A stretch of DNA of 64,000 nt from Paenibacillus_E qinlingensis (lineage in GTDB: Bacteria > Bacillota > Bacilli > Paenibacillales > NBRC-103111), in contig NZ_JAQIVH010000044.1 in assembly GCF_028746185.1 (NCBI RefSeq), positions 1-64,000 on the forward strand, in the 5' to 3' direction. This document shows positions 43,386-51,622 of the stretch, in pieces (within the stretch, counting starts at the first letter, position 1; each line of letters starts with the position of its first letter). A program made the position numbers and the translations under genes. The notes under the pieces were generated by a model that was not told the origin of the DNA, did not search any database, and was given only the letters and a program-made list of their open reading frames with translations.

Positions 43386-44150
43386 ATGCAAAGTCAAGTT
43401 AAGGAACGTTTAGCACCGTTAGGGGAAAAAGAATTGGCGTTTTTTCATGAGCATGGGTATTATTTGTGGAAAAAAGGGTGTAGTGCAGATCTTGTAGATG
43501 CCTTTAATGGACACATTCACAGTATACGTTCAGCAGATGAGATAGCCGAATGGGCACTCCCCAAAAAAGGCAGTCAGCAAGTAACAGATAAGGACAGGTT
43601 CTCGGTGCGATTATTTAATCCGCATAAACATGACGGTTTTTCACAGCAAATTATGAAGCTCCCTATCGTGCGCGGAGCACTTGCTCAAATGATGGGTGAC
43701 GAGGCCGTTTGTGTGCAAAGTATGTACTTCTATAAGGAGCCAGGCTCACCAGGGCAAGCGCCACATCAGGACTACTACTATATCAAGGACGACCCGAAGT
43801 CGATGATTGCTGCTTGGATTGCTTTGGAGGAAGTCGTGGATGAAGAAAACGGCTGTTTGTGGGTTATCCCTGGTACGCATAAGTTGGGCCTGTTACCACA
43901 TGGAAAAGTAACGAATCTGGAAGAACATGAAAGCTGGACAGATGAAACGGAAGGTGCAGACTTGAGTCGAGAGATTCCAGTTATTATGGAAAAAGGAGAC
44001 ATTTTATTTTTTCATGAGCTACTCATTCACTCGTCCTATAAAAATCGCAGCAAGGATCGCTGGCGCCGCTCGTACGTGTGCCACTATATCCGCAATGATT
44101 CCAGTGTCTTGTTCCGTGAAGATTTACGCGTGAAATATCCGTTATACTAG
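43386..44150 (+). CDS. Phytanoyl-CoA dioxygenase (PhyH) family protein
   Basis: A 254-residue Fe(II)/2-oxoglutarate oxygenase-type protein: His127 and Asp129 (PHQDYYYIKDD), distal His215 (LLIHSSYKNRSKDRW), with an Arg about ten residues later for 2-oxoglutarate. Both halves of the fold appear present (EENGCLWVIPGTHKLG is typical). It is shorter than the PhyH-like protein at 10408, and only motif-level similarity is visible. The substrate is unknown. The ATG follows AAAGGGGATATGG. A terminator follows. Confidence 0.87.
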   Translation: MQSQVKERLAPLGEKELAFFHEHGYYLWKKGCSADLVDAFNGHIHSIRSADEIAEWALPKKGSQQVTDKDRFSVRLFNPHKHDGFSQQIMKLPIVRGALAQMMGDEAVCVQSMYFYKEPGSPGQAPHQDYYYIKDDPKSMIAAWIALEEVVDEENGCLWVIPGTHKLGLLPHGKVTNLEEHESWTDETEGADLSREIPVIMEKGDILFFHELLIHSSYKNRSKDRWRRSYVCHYIRNDSSVLFREDLRVKYPLY

Positions 44151-44159
44151 GCAAGTTAA

Positions 44160-44197
44160 CATAGTTCGTCATCTCAGGATGATGAGCTATGTTTTTT
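44160..44197 (+). terminator. Intrinsic terminator after the second PhyH gene
   Basis: CATAG.TC.TCATC / GATGA.GA.CTATG stem (about 14 pairs including G-T) with a TCAG loop and seven T. Confidence 0.85.
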
Positions 44198-44294
44198 TGT
44201 ACTGCGATTGTCAAAAAGTAGTTTCCTTCATTTGGAACACTGGTATAATGGATAAGATTCAGTTCGGACTATCGCAATCAAAGGGGAGAGCGCA

Positions 44295-45344
44295 TTGTCA
44301 TTAATTGAGGTTAAGCATTTACGGAAAACATTTGAAACCGATGTGAGACGAACAGGGCGATTTGCCACAATTCGGAGCTTGATTAAGCCAGAGAAGCGAG
44401 AGATGGTCGCGGTCGAGGATATTTCTTTTTCCATTGAAAAAGGAGAGAGCGTTGCCTATTTGGGACCGAATGGAGCGGGTAAATCGACAACGATCAAGAT
44501 GCTGACCGGTATCCTGGAGCCGAGCGGTGGAAGTATTGAGGTGGCGGGCTTGATCCCGCATAAAAGCAGAAAGCTGAGCTCTTATCAAATAGGTGTCGTA
44601 TTTGGACAACGGAGCCAGTTGCTGTTCGATTTGCCTGTGAAGGATTCGTATGATTTATTACGGTATATGTATAGCATCTCGTGGGAGCAATATCACAGAA
44701 ATTTACGTGAATTTGCAGAGGTTCTGGAGGTTGAGCATCTTCTTAATCGTCAAGTGAGAACGCTTTCGCTTGGTCAGCGGATGCGTTGCGAAATTCTTGC
44801 TTCCTTGCTTCACGAGCCGGATATTCTCTTTCTGGATGAGCCTACCATTGGGCTGGATGTTGTGGCGAAGGAGCGAATTCGCGCTTTTATCGAGAAGATT
44901 AATCGGGAAAAAGGTGTCACACTACTGCTGACAACACATGACATGCATGATATCGAAAGGTTGTGTCACCGGACGATGATTATTGATAAAGGCCGCCTCA
45001 TATATGATGGCAGCTTGCAGCATATTCGCGATCATTATGCGACGGAGCGTCAAATTAAAGCAACCTTCGAGGACACAAAGCTCGCCGAAGCAGCTGCTTC
45101 GCTATTCATGGGCTTCAATGTGCACACGTTGGTTGAAGAGCGGATGCTCAAAATTTCCTATGATCAGCATCACATCGATACGTCCATATTACTTAAGCAT
45201 CTGTTAGAGAAGACTCAGCCGCGTGATTTGACCATGCAAGATGAGAACATCGACGCTTTAATATCTCGGATTTATCGCGAAGGACTTTCCGATTCGCCGC
45301 AGGAGCGGCAACACGAGTTGGAAGGTGTGGTTATCCCCTCATGA
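44295..45344 (+). CDS. ABC-2 type exporter ATP-binding protein
   Basis: A 349-residue ATPase of the DrrA/NatA-like class with a long C-terminal extension. Walker A is GPNGAGKST (about 57-65), the signature is LSLGQRMRCE, Walker B is ILFLDEPTIGLD, and the H-loop lies in LLTTHDMHD. The start is TTG, 9 bases after AAGGGGAG. It overlaps the first permease by 4 bases. With 45341 and 46155 it forms a three-gene exporter; no regulator or peptide gene adjoins it, so the cargo is unknown. Confidence 0.92.
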   Translation: MSLIEVKHLRKTFETDVRRTGRFATIRSLIKPEKREMVAVEDISFSIEKGESVAYLGPNGAGKSTTIKMLTGILEPSGGSIEVAGLIPHKSRKLSSYQIGVVFGQRSQLLFDLPVKDSYDLLRYMYSISWEQYHRNLREFAEVLEVEHLLNRQVRTLSLGQRMRCEILASLLHEPDILFLDEPTIGLDVVAKERIRAFIEKINREKGVTLLLTTHDMHDIERLCHRTMIIDKGRLIYDGSLQHIRDHYATERQIKATFEDTKLAEAAASLFMGFNVHTLVEERMLKISYDQHHIDTSILLKHLLEKTQPRDLTMQDENIDALISRIYREGLSDSPQERQHELEGVVIPS

Positions 45345-46150
45345 ATACTCTCCAACGACTAGGCGGAATGTCACGAATTGCGGTTCGCCAGCGCATGCAG
45401 TTTAGATTTGATTTTATGATGACACTTGTGTCAACACTTATGTTCTGTGTGCTCTATTACATGCTGTGGAAAGCGATTTATATGTATGGGAGCGGGCAGG
45501 TATTGCCTTGGGAGCAATTAATTACCTATGTTATGGTAGGTCAAACGATTAATTTTGCCCGCTGGTCACCTGCTGAGCGTGCGCCTACCTATGCCATGGC
45601 GTTACGTGTCCGCTCGGGGGACATTGCACTGGATCTGATCCGACCGGTGGACTTCCAAGTACAGCGATTTGTAGAAGCCGCAGGATTTTTTGCTGTGGAA
45701 ATGTTATGGGTGAATATTCCTGCTCTGCTGCTGCTGATCTTCGGACTTGGCATTCAATCACCACCAAGCTTGGGGGCTGGAGCTGCTTTTCTGTTAAGTC
45801 TTATCATCGGTTTCCTAGTGGCGTTCAGCATTAACTCCATTATTATGATGATTTCGTTCATGACGACGAATACGTTCGGGGTACAGTTGGCGAAACGAGC
45901 GATGATGGATATTTTCGCAGGAACGTTGATCCCATTCGATTTTTTTCCTAGCAGCTTACAGACCGTTCTGACCTATTTACCTTTCCAAGCAATGGCCTAT
46001 ATCCCATTATCAATTTATACAGGCAAGTTAACGGGTGCGCATATGGGCTATGCGCTATTGGAGCAGCTTGCGTGGGCGCTTGTTATGATTGTTATTAGTC
46101 GATTGTTGTGGATGAAAGCAGCGAAACGACTAGCAATTAACGGGGGGTGA
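45341..46150 (+). CDS. ABC-2 type permease (first subunit)
   Basis: A 269-residue membrane protein with about six hydrophobic segments (for example TLVSTLMFCVLYYMLWKAIY and AAFLLSLIIGFLVAFSINSI) and the FFPSSLQTVLTYLPFQAMAY stretch of ABC-2 proteins of this class. The ATG overlaps the ATPase stop (ATGA), so they are translationally coupled. It pairs with the next gene as a heterodimeric channel. Confidence 0.88.
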   Translation: MNTLQRLGGMSRIAVRQRMQFRFDFMMTLVSTLMFCVLYYMLWKAIYMYGSGQVLPWEQLITYVMVGQTINFARWSPAERAPTYAMALRVRSGDIALDLIRPVDFQVQRFVEAAGFFAVEMLWVNIPALLLLIFGLGIQSPPSLGAGAAFLLSLIIGFLVAFSINSIIMMISFMTTNTFGVQLAKRAMMDIFAGTLIPFDFFPSSLQTVLTYLPFQAMAYIPLSIYTGKLTGAHMGYALLEQLAWALVMIVISRLLWMKAAKRLAINGG

Positions 46151-46154
46151 GAGG

Positions 46155-46976
46155 ATGTTAGCACCAAAGAGAAGTTTTATGGGGCAGGTAGCCTATCTGA
46201 TTGGGATGTATGGTCAATTTCTAAAAGTGTATGTCAAAACGTTGGTTGAATATCGTGCGGATACGATTATTGCGATCATTGCGGGGATCGTTGCGCAGGG
46301 GAGTACGTTGATTTTTTTGACGGTCATTTTCAAACGCATTCCGATGTTGGCAGGTTGGGACTACAACGAGTTAGTCTTTATGTTCGGACTTGCGGCCACG
46401 GGCCGAGCACTGAATCAAACTTTTTTCAATGCGCCTTTCATGCTAACAGGCAACATTCGGAATGGACGGATGGATATGATGATGGTGCGGCCAGTTGGTG
46501 TGCTTTTTCAAACCATAGGCTTCTCGCAAGAATTGAATGGCGTCGGCCAGTTGATTACAGGTATTGCTATTATGGGGTATGCGGGGTCCCATTTGGATAT
46601 GAGTTGGACGTTCTTAAGCGTGCTTTATGTCGTGATTGCTTTGCTATGTAGTGCTCTTATTCAATTCTCGATTCTACTAACGATTAGTGTATTAACGTTC
46701 TGGTTTCAAGAGATTCGATCTCTGATTTATCCAATAACTTGGTTATATGATTTCACTAGGTACCCTATGCAAATCTTTCATCCCGTTCTACGTGGATTGT
46801 TAACTTACGTCATCCCATACTCATTGGCCAGCTTCTATCCAGCGGCGTATGTATTGCGACCAGAGCAATACGGCTGGGCCGCTTGGGGCGTTCCAGCCGT
46901 AACCTTGGTGGTCGTCATGGGGGCTTATTTTATATGGTCACAGGGGTTAAGGCGTTATTCGAGTGTGGCGGGATAA
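46155..46976 (+). CDS. ABC-2 type permease (second subunit)
   Basis: A 273-residue permease, homologous in layout to its upstream neighbour (RADTIIAIIAGIVAQGSTLI; YDFTRYPMQIFHPVLRGLLT). The ATG follows GGGGGTGAGAGG, 4 bases after the first subunit. Its last 47 bases overlap, tail to tail, the 3' end of the small minus-strand gene at 46930. Confidence 0.88.
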   Translation: MLAPKRSFMGQVAYLIGMYGQFLKVYVKTLVEYRADTIIAIIAGIVAQGSTLIFLTVIFKRIPMLAGWDYNELVFMFGLAATGRALNQTFFNAPFMLTGNIRNGRMDMMMVRPVGVLFQTIGFSQELNGVGQLITGIAIMGYAGSHLDMSWTFLSVLYVVIALLCSALIQFSILLTISVLTFWFQEIRSLIYPITWLYDFTRYPMQIFHPVLRGLLTYVIPYSLASFYPAAYVLRPEQYGWAAWGVPAVTLVVVMGAYFIWSQGLRRYSSVAG

Positions 46977-47196
46977 ATTGTTCGCTGCGACTGCAGTCGA
47001 TATACATGGGATATACACCTTCCTGAATAGGAGGAACCACTTTGATGGTGATAGGAGGAATCGCTGCGGTCAGTGGCTCTTGCAGGTTGGAAGCCGTCTG
47101 TCTGAGGCGCTTACTCTTCTCGAAAACATCAATGACGAGATAGTACATAATACATAGCACGATAAAACCCAATCCGCAGATTTGTAAGTTTTGCAT
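46930..47196 (-). CDS. Small single-span membrane protein, unknown function
   Basis: An 88-residue protein with one N-terminal membrane segment (ICGLGFIVLCIMYYLVIDVF, about 6-25), a basic patch (EKSKRLRQTA) and a proline-rich tail (IPPITIKVVPPIQEGVYP). I believe the gene is real because the ATG has a clear AGGAGGGG ribosome site with proper spacing and the sequence is protein-like. Its 3' end overlaps the exporter permease by 47 bases on the opposite strand. I do not recognise a family. Confidence 0.6.
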   Translation of the reverse strand: MQNLQICGLGFIVLCIMYYLVIDVFEKSKRLRQTASNLQEPLTAAIPPITIKVVPPIQEGVYPMYIDCSRSEQFIPPHSNNALTPVTI

Positions 47197-47317
47197 CCTA
47201 GTACCCCTCCTATGAATCATTTTTCATAGATTAACGTATTTAGGATGCAATGTCGCTCGAAAGTCGGTGTCGTTTTCTGACATATTGTCAAAAGGCTCCT
47301 AAATGTTTCCCTTTATC

Positions 47318-47379
47318 TTGACATTGACAGTGAGAACCATTATCATTCGTTGTAGAGGACTAAATGAAAATGATTATCA
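47318..47379 (+). promoter_or_regulatory. Promoter with two Fur-type boxes
   Basis: A -35 TTGACA (47318-47323) and a -10 TATCAT (47341-47346) are 17 bp apart. Box 1 TGAGAACCATTATCA (47331-47345) covers the -10 region, and box 2 TGAAAATGATTATCA (47365-47379) lies downstream. Box 2 differs from the Bacillus 7-1-7 Fur consensus (TGATAAT-N-ATTATCA) at one position, box 1 at two. Iron-dependent repression of 47393-48950 is strongly suggested. Confidence 0.78.
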
Positions 47380-47392
47380 ATAGGTGACGAGA

Positions 47393-48151
47393 ATGAACGG
47401 CATCATGAGGGGGCTAGTCGATATGGAACATAGCGAGAATGGTATTGGCGTCGGGACCTTGCAGGTTATAGCAGATTTTCAATTAGAACGCTGGCTGCAT
47501 ACCCTTACTCATGAAGATCGTGGGACAGATTCGCAGGATCTGAATTGGCAGCAACTTACCCAATTCGCAGCGTATCACGCGATCAATGCATGGTATACAT
47601 TACCACCTGCTGCTCGTACACACCAGGTGTTAAAGAGTGAATTTGAGAAAAAATGGACGAATAAAGTGCAAAAATTCGGGAGTGATACCTTTTATGGCGA
47701 GGTTAGACATCGCGTCCTTGATCAGTTGTATCACATTCTGACGAAAAAAAGCCGGATCGAGTGGCCACTTCTTTTATTTGAAAGCATGGACGTATGGGTT
47801 GATGAGCTAGATTTGGGATTATCTATGATCGTTCAGGCTATGGAATCTTCAGAAGAATCCATTGTAATTCATAAATTTGTCATGGAGGACAGTGCGGCTT
47901 CGCTTGCCCTGTTTGCACATATGTCGGTTGTTTTTTGTAACAAAGCGTTTGGAGGGAAGCCAGTGCAGCTGCAAGTCGTCAATCTGATGAGCGGTAAGCA
48001 GCATCGCATCGAGACGAATCAGTTCACAATGGAACAATCGCTCGATTATCTTAGACTGGTGAAAGATGTGTATTTGGAAAGTCGCAGTTGTACCTGCTGC
48101 AGAGAGGACGGACTTCATGGAAATAAATTCGACGTGGCAATCTACCAATGA
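47393..48151 (+). CDS. Unrecognised protein with a C-terminal CTCC motif, first gene of a Fur-box operon
   Basis: A 252-residue soluble protein that I cannot place in a family. It is mixed alpha/beta, with a helical N-terminal part (FAAYHAINAWYTLPPAART; EFEKKWTNKVQKFGSDTFYG), a strand-rich middle (LLLFESMDVWVDELDLGLSM) and a C-terminal cysteine cluster SRSCTCCREDG about 25 residues from the end that could bind metal or an Fe-S cluster. The ATG at 47393 follows AGGTGA; an in-frame GTG lies at 47384. The next gene starts 35 bases before this one ends. Two Fur boxes precede it, so a role in iron limitation is inferred. Confidence 0.6.
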   Translation: MNGIMRGLVDMEHSENGIGVGTLQVIADFQLERWLHTLTHEDRGTDSQDLNWQQLTQFAAYHAINAWYTLPPAARTHQVLKSEFEKKWTNKVQKFGSDTFYGEVRHRVLDQLYHILTKKSRIEWPLLLFESMDVWVDELDLGLSMIVQAMESSEESIVIHKFVMEDSAASLALFAHMSVVFCNKAFGGKPVQLQVVNLMSGKQHRIETNQFTMEQSLDYLRLVKDVYLESRSCTCCREDGLHGNKFDVAIYQ

Positions 48152-48950
48152 CTTGCTGTCCCTAAAATTTACTACGTTGACAGCATCCAGAGAAGGGGTG
48201 TTGTATGCGGGAACGGAAGGGCACGGGGTGGTCCAATTCTCGCCGTTACGTTCCTGGGAGAGCGCATCAGAAGGTTTGCCAGCACAGGTTCATGTGTACC
48301 GATTAGATTGGGTGGAGACGCAGCTATTCGCTTCTACGAGCCATGGATTGTATCATTTAGAAGAAGAGATCTGGCAGCAAACGAGCGTCACGGATCCCTG
48401 TTATGCGGCGATTGGCTGGGGTGATCGATTTGTTCTCACGGAGAACGGCTTGCTCTGTGGAAATGATGATGAATGGCTGCCGCTGGCCTACCGAGGGAAG
48501 AAAACCTATGATTTGCTGGTGACACCCCACTTTATATTCCTAGGCTATGAGGATGGTGTTGCCTTCTACGATTTATTTACTGGCGAATGGTGCAGTATGC
48601 CGCTTAATCAGGCGGTGACCAGTTTAGCAGTGTTCAACACGATGCTCGTCGGGACGACGGAGCGTGGGGGGTTAGTTGTAGGCAATAAGAACGGTGGATT
48701 CAATCAGCATCGGTTCGATGGGATGTTCTTGAATCGTTTGGTTACGCATCGCGGCGAAGTCTATGTGTGTGCCAATACAGGGCTATATAAGTTGAGTGAG
48801 ATCAGAGGGAACGTCATGTTGCATGCTTTAAACGCACAAGCTGAAGTGACGGATCTGCTGATTTGGCGTGATATGATGGTCATATCGACGCGTGATTCAG
48901 GTATTAAATACAAACATGCCGATAAGACAGGTTTTCAAACGGTTTTGTAA
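48117..48950 (+). CDS. Predicted seven-bladed beta-propeller protein, second gene of the Fur-box operon
   Basis: A 277-residue protein built of about seven similar strands ending in Gly-rich turns: LYAGTEGHGVVQFS, LFASTSHGLYHLE, FVLTENGLLCGND, FIFLGYEDGVAFYD, MLVGTTERGGLVVG, VYVCANTGLYKLS and MVISTRDSGIKYK. This is the pattern of a beta-propeller, usually a binding scaffold. There is no signal peptide, so it is cytoplasmic. The ATG follows AGAGAGGA and overlaps the upstream gene by 35 bases, which implies coupled synthesis and a possible complex with the CTCC protein. A terminator follows. Confidence 0.65.
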   Translation: MEINSTWQSTNDLLSLKFTTLTASREGVLYAGTEGHGVVQFSPLRSWESASEGLPAQVHVYRLDWVETQLFASTSHGLYHLEEEIWQQTSVTDPCYAAIGWGDRFVLTENGLLCGNDDEWLPLAYRGKKTYDLLVTPHFIFLGYEDGVAFYDLFTGEWCSMPLNQAVTSLAVFNTMLVGTTERGGLVVGNKNGGFNQHRFDGMFLNRLVTHRGEVYVCANTGLYKLSEIRGNVMLHALNAQAEVTDLLIWRDMMVISTRDSGIKYKHADKTGFQTVL

Positions 48951-48957
48951 GAGATAG

Positions 48958-48992
48958 AAGCTCCCAGCGATTGTATGCTGGGAGCTTTTTTT
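48958..48992 (+). terminator. Intrinsic terminator after the Fur-box operon
   Basis: An 11-bp stem AAGCTCCCAGC / GCTGGGAGCTT with an 8-base loop and a run of seven T. Confidence 0.9.
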
Positions 48993-49102
48993 GCGTGAGA
49001 GGGTGAAAACTGCACGCTCAGGATGAGAAGGCAGCAGCAAGCGTGGAAAAGAATCGTGAGACGCCGATTATTGCATGCTCACCGCCTTAAATGTACTACT
49101 CC

Positions 49103-50614
49103 TTAGGCATGCCAAATCCGTGGCATCGCTAACGGTTCTTTCCCCAACTCCGCCCAAATATAGGACAGCAGCAGGCGAGCCTTCAAATCTTGATAATCGG
49201 ACTCATCCCACAAATTACGAATCTCACCTGGATCCTCTTGAAGGTCAAAGAGCTCGCCATACGTTTGATTATAATAGACGGTAAGCTTATACCGTTCATC
49301 CACATATGTTTTCTGGTGAATAGTCGTCTTCTCGTGACGGAACTCGCAAATCGCATGGTCGCGCGCACGTTCTGTTTGACCTGTCCACACGCTGCTTTGG
49401 TCGACGCCTGTCATGAAGCAAGGTATCGGAAGACCAGCCAAGGAGAGGAAAGTAGGCGCAAGATCAACGAGCGATTGGATTGCATTCGACGTTTTGCCCG
49501 CTGGAACTTGACCAGGGTAACGAACGATGAAGGGGAGCTTAATCAGATCCTCATAATGGAACCCGCCTTTATACTGAAGGCCATGCTGCCCGAAGAAATG
49601 ACCATGATCCGTGGTAAATACGACGATCGTATTCTCGGCAAGCCCAAGCTCGTCCAATCGATCCAAGATTCGGCCAATGTGAGCGTCCATACAGCTGATC
49701 ATGCCGTAATAGGTGGCCACGAGTTGTTTGCGTTCACTTTCAGGCAGATGGGAATGCGAGTGATAGCCATGGATGCCATAACCGCTTTCTTTGAGATAGG
49801 AGAAGTCGGGATTCTCCTCTTGTGTGAGCTGAAAGTGTGGTGGATTCTTCGCATGTTCACCAGGAGTGACGGTTGGAATGGTCAACTTGTCCGGATCATA
49901 CATCGTGTCCCACGGCGAAGGAACTAGATAGTCTGGATGCGGATCAAAGAAGCTGGACCATAGGAAGAAGCCATCATCGGACTCCTTATACTGCTCAAGC
50001 AGAGCATTCGTTCTTTCTGCAATCCACGTATTATAGTGAAACTCCTCTGGAATAGCCCAGTGATGCAGCTGATTAGGATCCATTGTCCCCGTCGGAGCTA
50101 AGAAATAATCCCGCCAGTTGGTGAGCCCTTTCTCTTCCATCCATAGCGCATAATGTTGTCCCACATGAGCTTCATTCGTATGATTGCGTGCTAACTCAAC
50201 ATGGTCAAAGCCATAGAAGGGTTGGTCAAATGCTTTCCAGTAATCCAGGTCCTGTAGAAGGGGATAAGCTTCAAGTGAGGGATACTCCTCTGTCCCTTTT
50301 AGCGGCTGGAAATGTGCTTTACCGATCAGAGCTGTGCGATAATCCGCTTTTTTAAAATCTTCGCCCACGGTATGGCGATCTTCCAGAAGCTTCGTACCGA
50401 GCGTCCACGCACCATGTTGACTAGGATATTGCCCGGTAATAATGGAGGACCTAGTTGGTGTACATGTTGGATTGGGGCAATATGCCCGTGTAAATGTCGT
50501 TCCTTCTTGAACGAGCCGATCTAGATTTGGCGTAGATAACTCAGGATTAAAAGCGCCAATCGTGTTCCAATGCTGCTGATCACTTGTAATGAGTAGAATA
50601 TTCGGTTTCTTCAA
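49103..50614 (-). CDS. Family S1 sulfatase
   Basis: A 503-residue type I sulfatase. The formylglycine motif C-T-P-T-R (Cys51 in NPTCTPTRSSIITG) is present, as are the metal ligands in LLITSDQQHWN and VVFTTDHGHFFGQHG. It lacks a signal peptide, so it probably acts on imported sulfated sugars. It needs a formylglycine-generating enzyme or anSME maturase, not seen in this window. A dead relative lies at 18928. The ATG follows an AAGGCGG-like site on the minus strand; it is divergent from the AraC gene at 50769. Confidence 0.93.
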   Translation of the reverse strand: MKKPNILLITSDQQHWNTIGAFNPELSTPNLDRLVQEGTTFTRAYCPNPTCTPTRSSIITGQYPSQHGAWTLGTKLLEDRHTVGEDFKKADYRTALIGKAHFQPLKGTEEYPSLEAYPLLQDLDYWKAFDQPFYGFDHVELARNHTNEAHVGQHYALWMEEKGLTNWRDYFLAPTGTMDPNQLHHWAIPEEFHYNTWIAERTNALLEQYKESDDGFFLWSSFFDPHPDYLVPSPWDTMYDPDKLTIPTVTPGEHAKNPPHFQLTQEENPDFSYLKESGYGIHGYHSHSHLPESERKQLVATYYGMISCMDAHIGRILDRLDELGLAENTIVVFTTDHGHFFGQHGLQYKGGFHYEDLIKLPFIVRYPGQVPAGKTSNAIQSLVDLAPTFLSLAGLPIPCFMTGVDQSSVWTGQTERARDHAICEFRHEKTTIHQKTYVDERYKLTVYYNQTYGELFDLQEDPGEIRNLWDESDYQDLKARLLLSYIWAELGKEPLAMPRIWHA

Positions 50615-50768
50615 GGTGGTGTTCCGCCTTTCTTATTCTTCTTGCATGCTAGGTTCAGTATAGAAATAAGAGGGGGAAAATAACATGATAGAATGTTAGA
50701 AAGTTGTCATTATGTCTACTTTTTCGTAAAATTAGGTAATGAGGAAGATGGGCTAGAGGAGGTTCGCT

Positions 50769-51611
50769 ATGCAAGAATTTGAGATGGAGTTTGCCGATGT
50801 GTGGTTCGCTATTCCCGGGTCCTTTCAAACCGCAAGCGGCTGTTGGATCGTACGTGCAGGTCAGAACATAGCCAAGCCCACATACCATATTGGCCCCAAA
50901 GTGATAGAGCAGACGAGCTTTCATTGGATTGTGCAAGGCAAGGTTAGGGTGACTTCGCTTGACCATACCATTGAATTAAGCGAGGGGGATTTATTTTGCC
51001 TATTTCCCGGAAGGCCGTATGTTTATGAAACGATGCAAACAGAAAGTAGTACGTCACCTTTGAAAATGATTTGGTTAGCGATGGAAGGCAAGCAATTACC
51101 GCTATTAACAGCGGAATTTGGACTAACGCCACATAAGTATTGGTTACAAGGCATCGTTAATAACGAAGTTGGTGAAGCGCTGCGAAGCGTGATAGGTGCC
51201 ATTTCGGGGACGAAGAAGAATATGTTTCTTGAGCAGCGGGCACTCAGTGATCTTTTTTATAAAATGAACCTGCAAGCGAACCGTTCAGCCGCCAAAGAAA
51301 AAGAAAACTGGCTCGCACAGGTGAAAGATTTCTTCGATTTGCATTATACCGAGCATATTCGCGTCGAGGATGCTGCCAATCATTTTGGCTACCATCGGTC
51401 CCATGTGTATGCGGCATTTCTGAAGAAGTATGGTACTTCACCGCAGCGATACTTAGCCCAAAAGCGCTTGGATAAGGGCGCTGAACTACTCAAAACCACA
51501 TCGTTATCGGTCACAGAAATCGCTTATTCATTGGGTTATTCCGAGTTGTATGCCTTTACACGGGCATTTACGACTTATATGGGAGTCTCACCACGCAGCT
51601 ATCGGGGATAA
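50769..51611 (+). CDS. AraC-family transcriptional regulator
   Basis: A 280-residue regulator with an N-terminal cupin region (FHWIVQGKVRVTSLDHTIEL, about 58-77, then EGDLFCLFPGRPY) and a C-terminal AraC domain (about 180-280: AANHFGYHRSHVYAAFLKKY, then AYSLGYSELYAFTRAFTTYM, ending GVSPRSYRG). It is divergent from the sulfatase gene across about 150 bases and probably regulates it. The ATG follows GAGGAGG. It ends 11 bases from the convergent AraC gene at 51623. Confidence 0.9.
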   Translation: MQEFEMEFADVWFAIPGSFQTASGCWIVRAGQNIAKPTYHIGPKVIEQTSFHWIVQGKVRVTSLDHTIELSEGDLFCLFPGRPYVYETMQTESSTSPLKMIWLAMEGKQLPLLTAEFGLTPHKYWLQGIVNNEVGEALRSVIGAISGTKKNMFLEQRALSDLFYKMNLQANRSAAKEKENWLAQVKDFFDLHYTEHIRVEDAANHFGYHRSHVYAAFLKKYGTSPQRYLAQKRLDKGAELLKTTSLSVTEIAYSLGYSELYAFTRAFTTYMGVSPRSYRG

Positions 51612-51622
51612 TCGCCAATAAG

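Noticed and set aside
49190..49927. 245-codon plus-strand frame opposite the sulfatase
   Set aside because: It lies wholly antisense to a well-conserved sulfatase, has no family features and low-complexity isoleucine-rich composition; a shadow frame.
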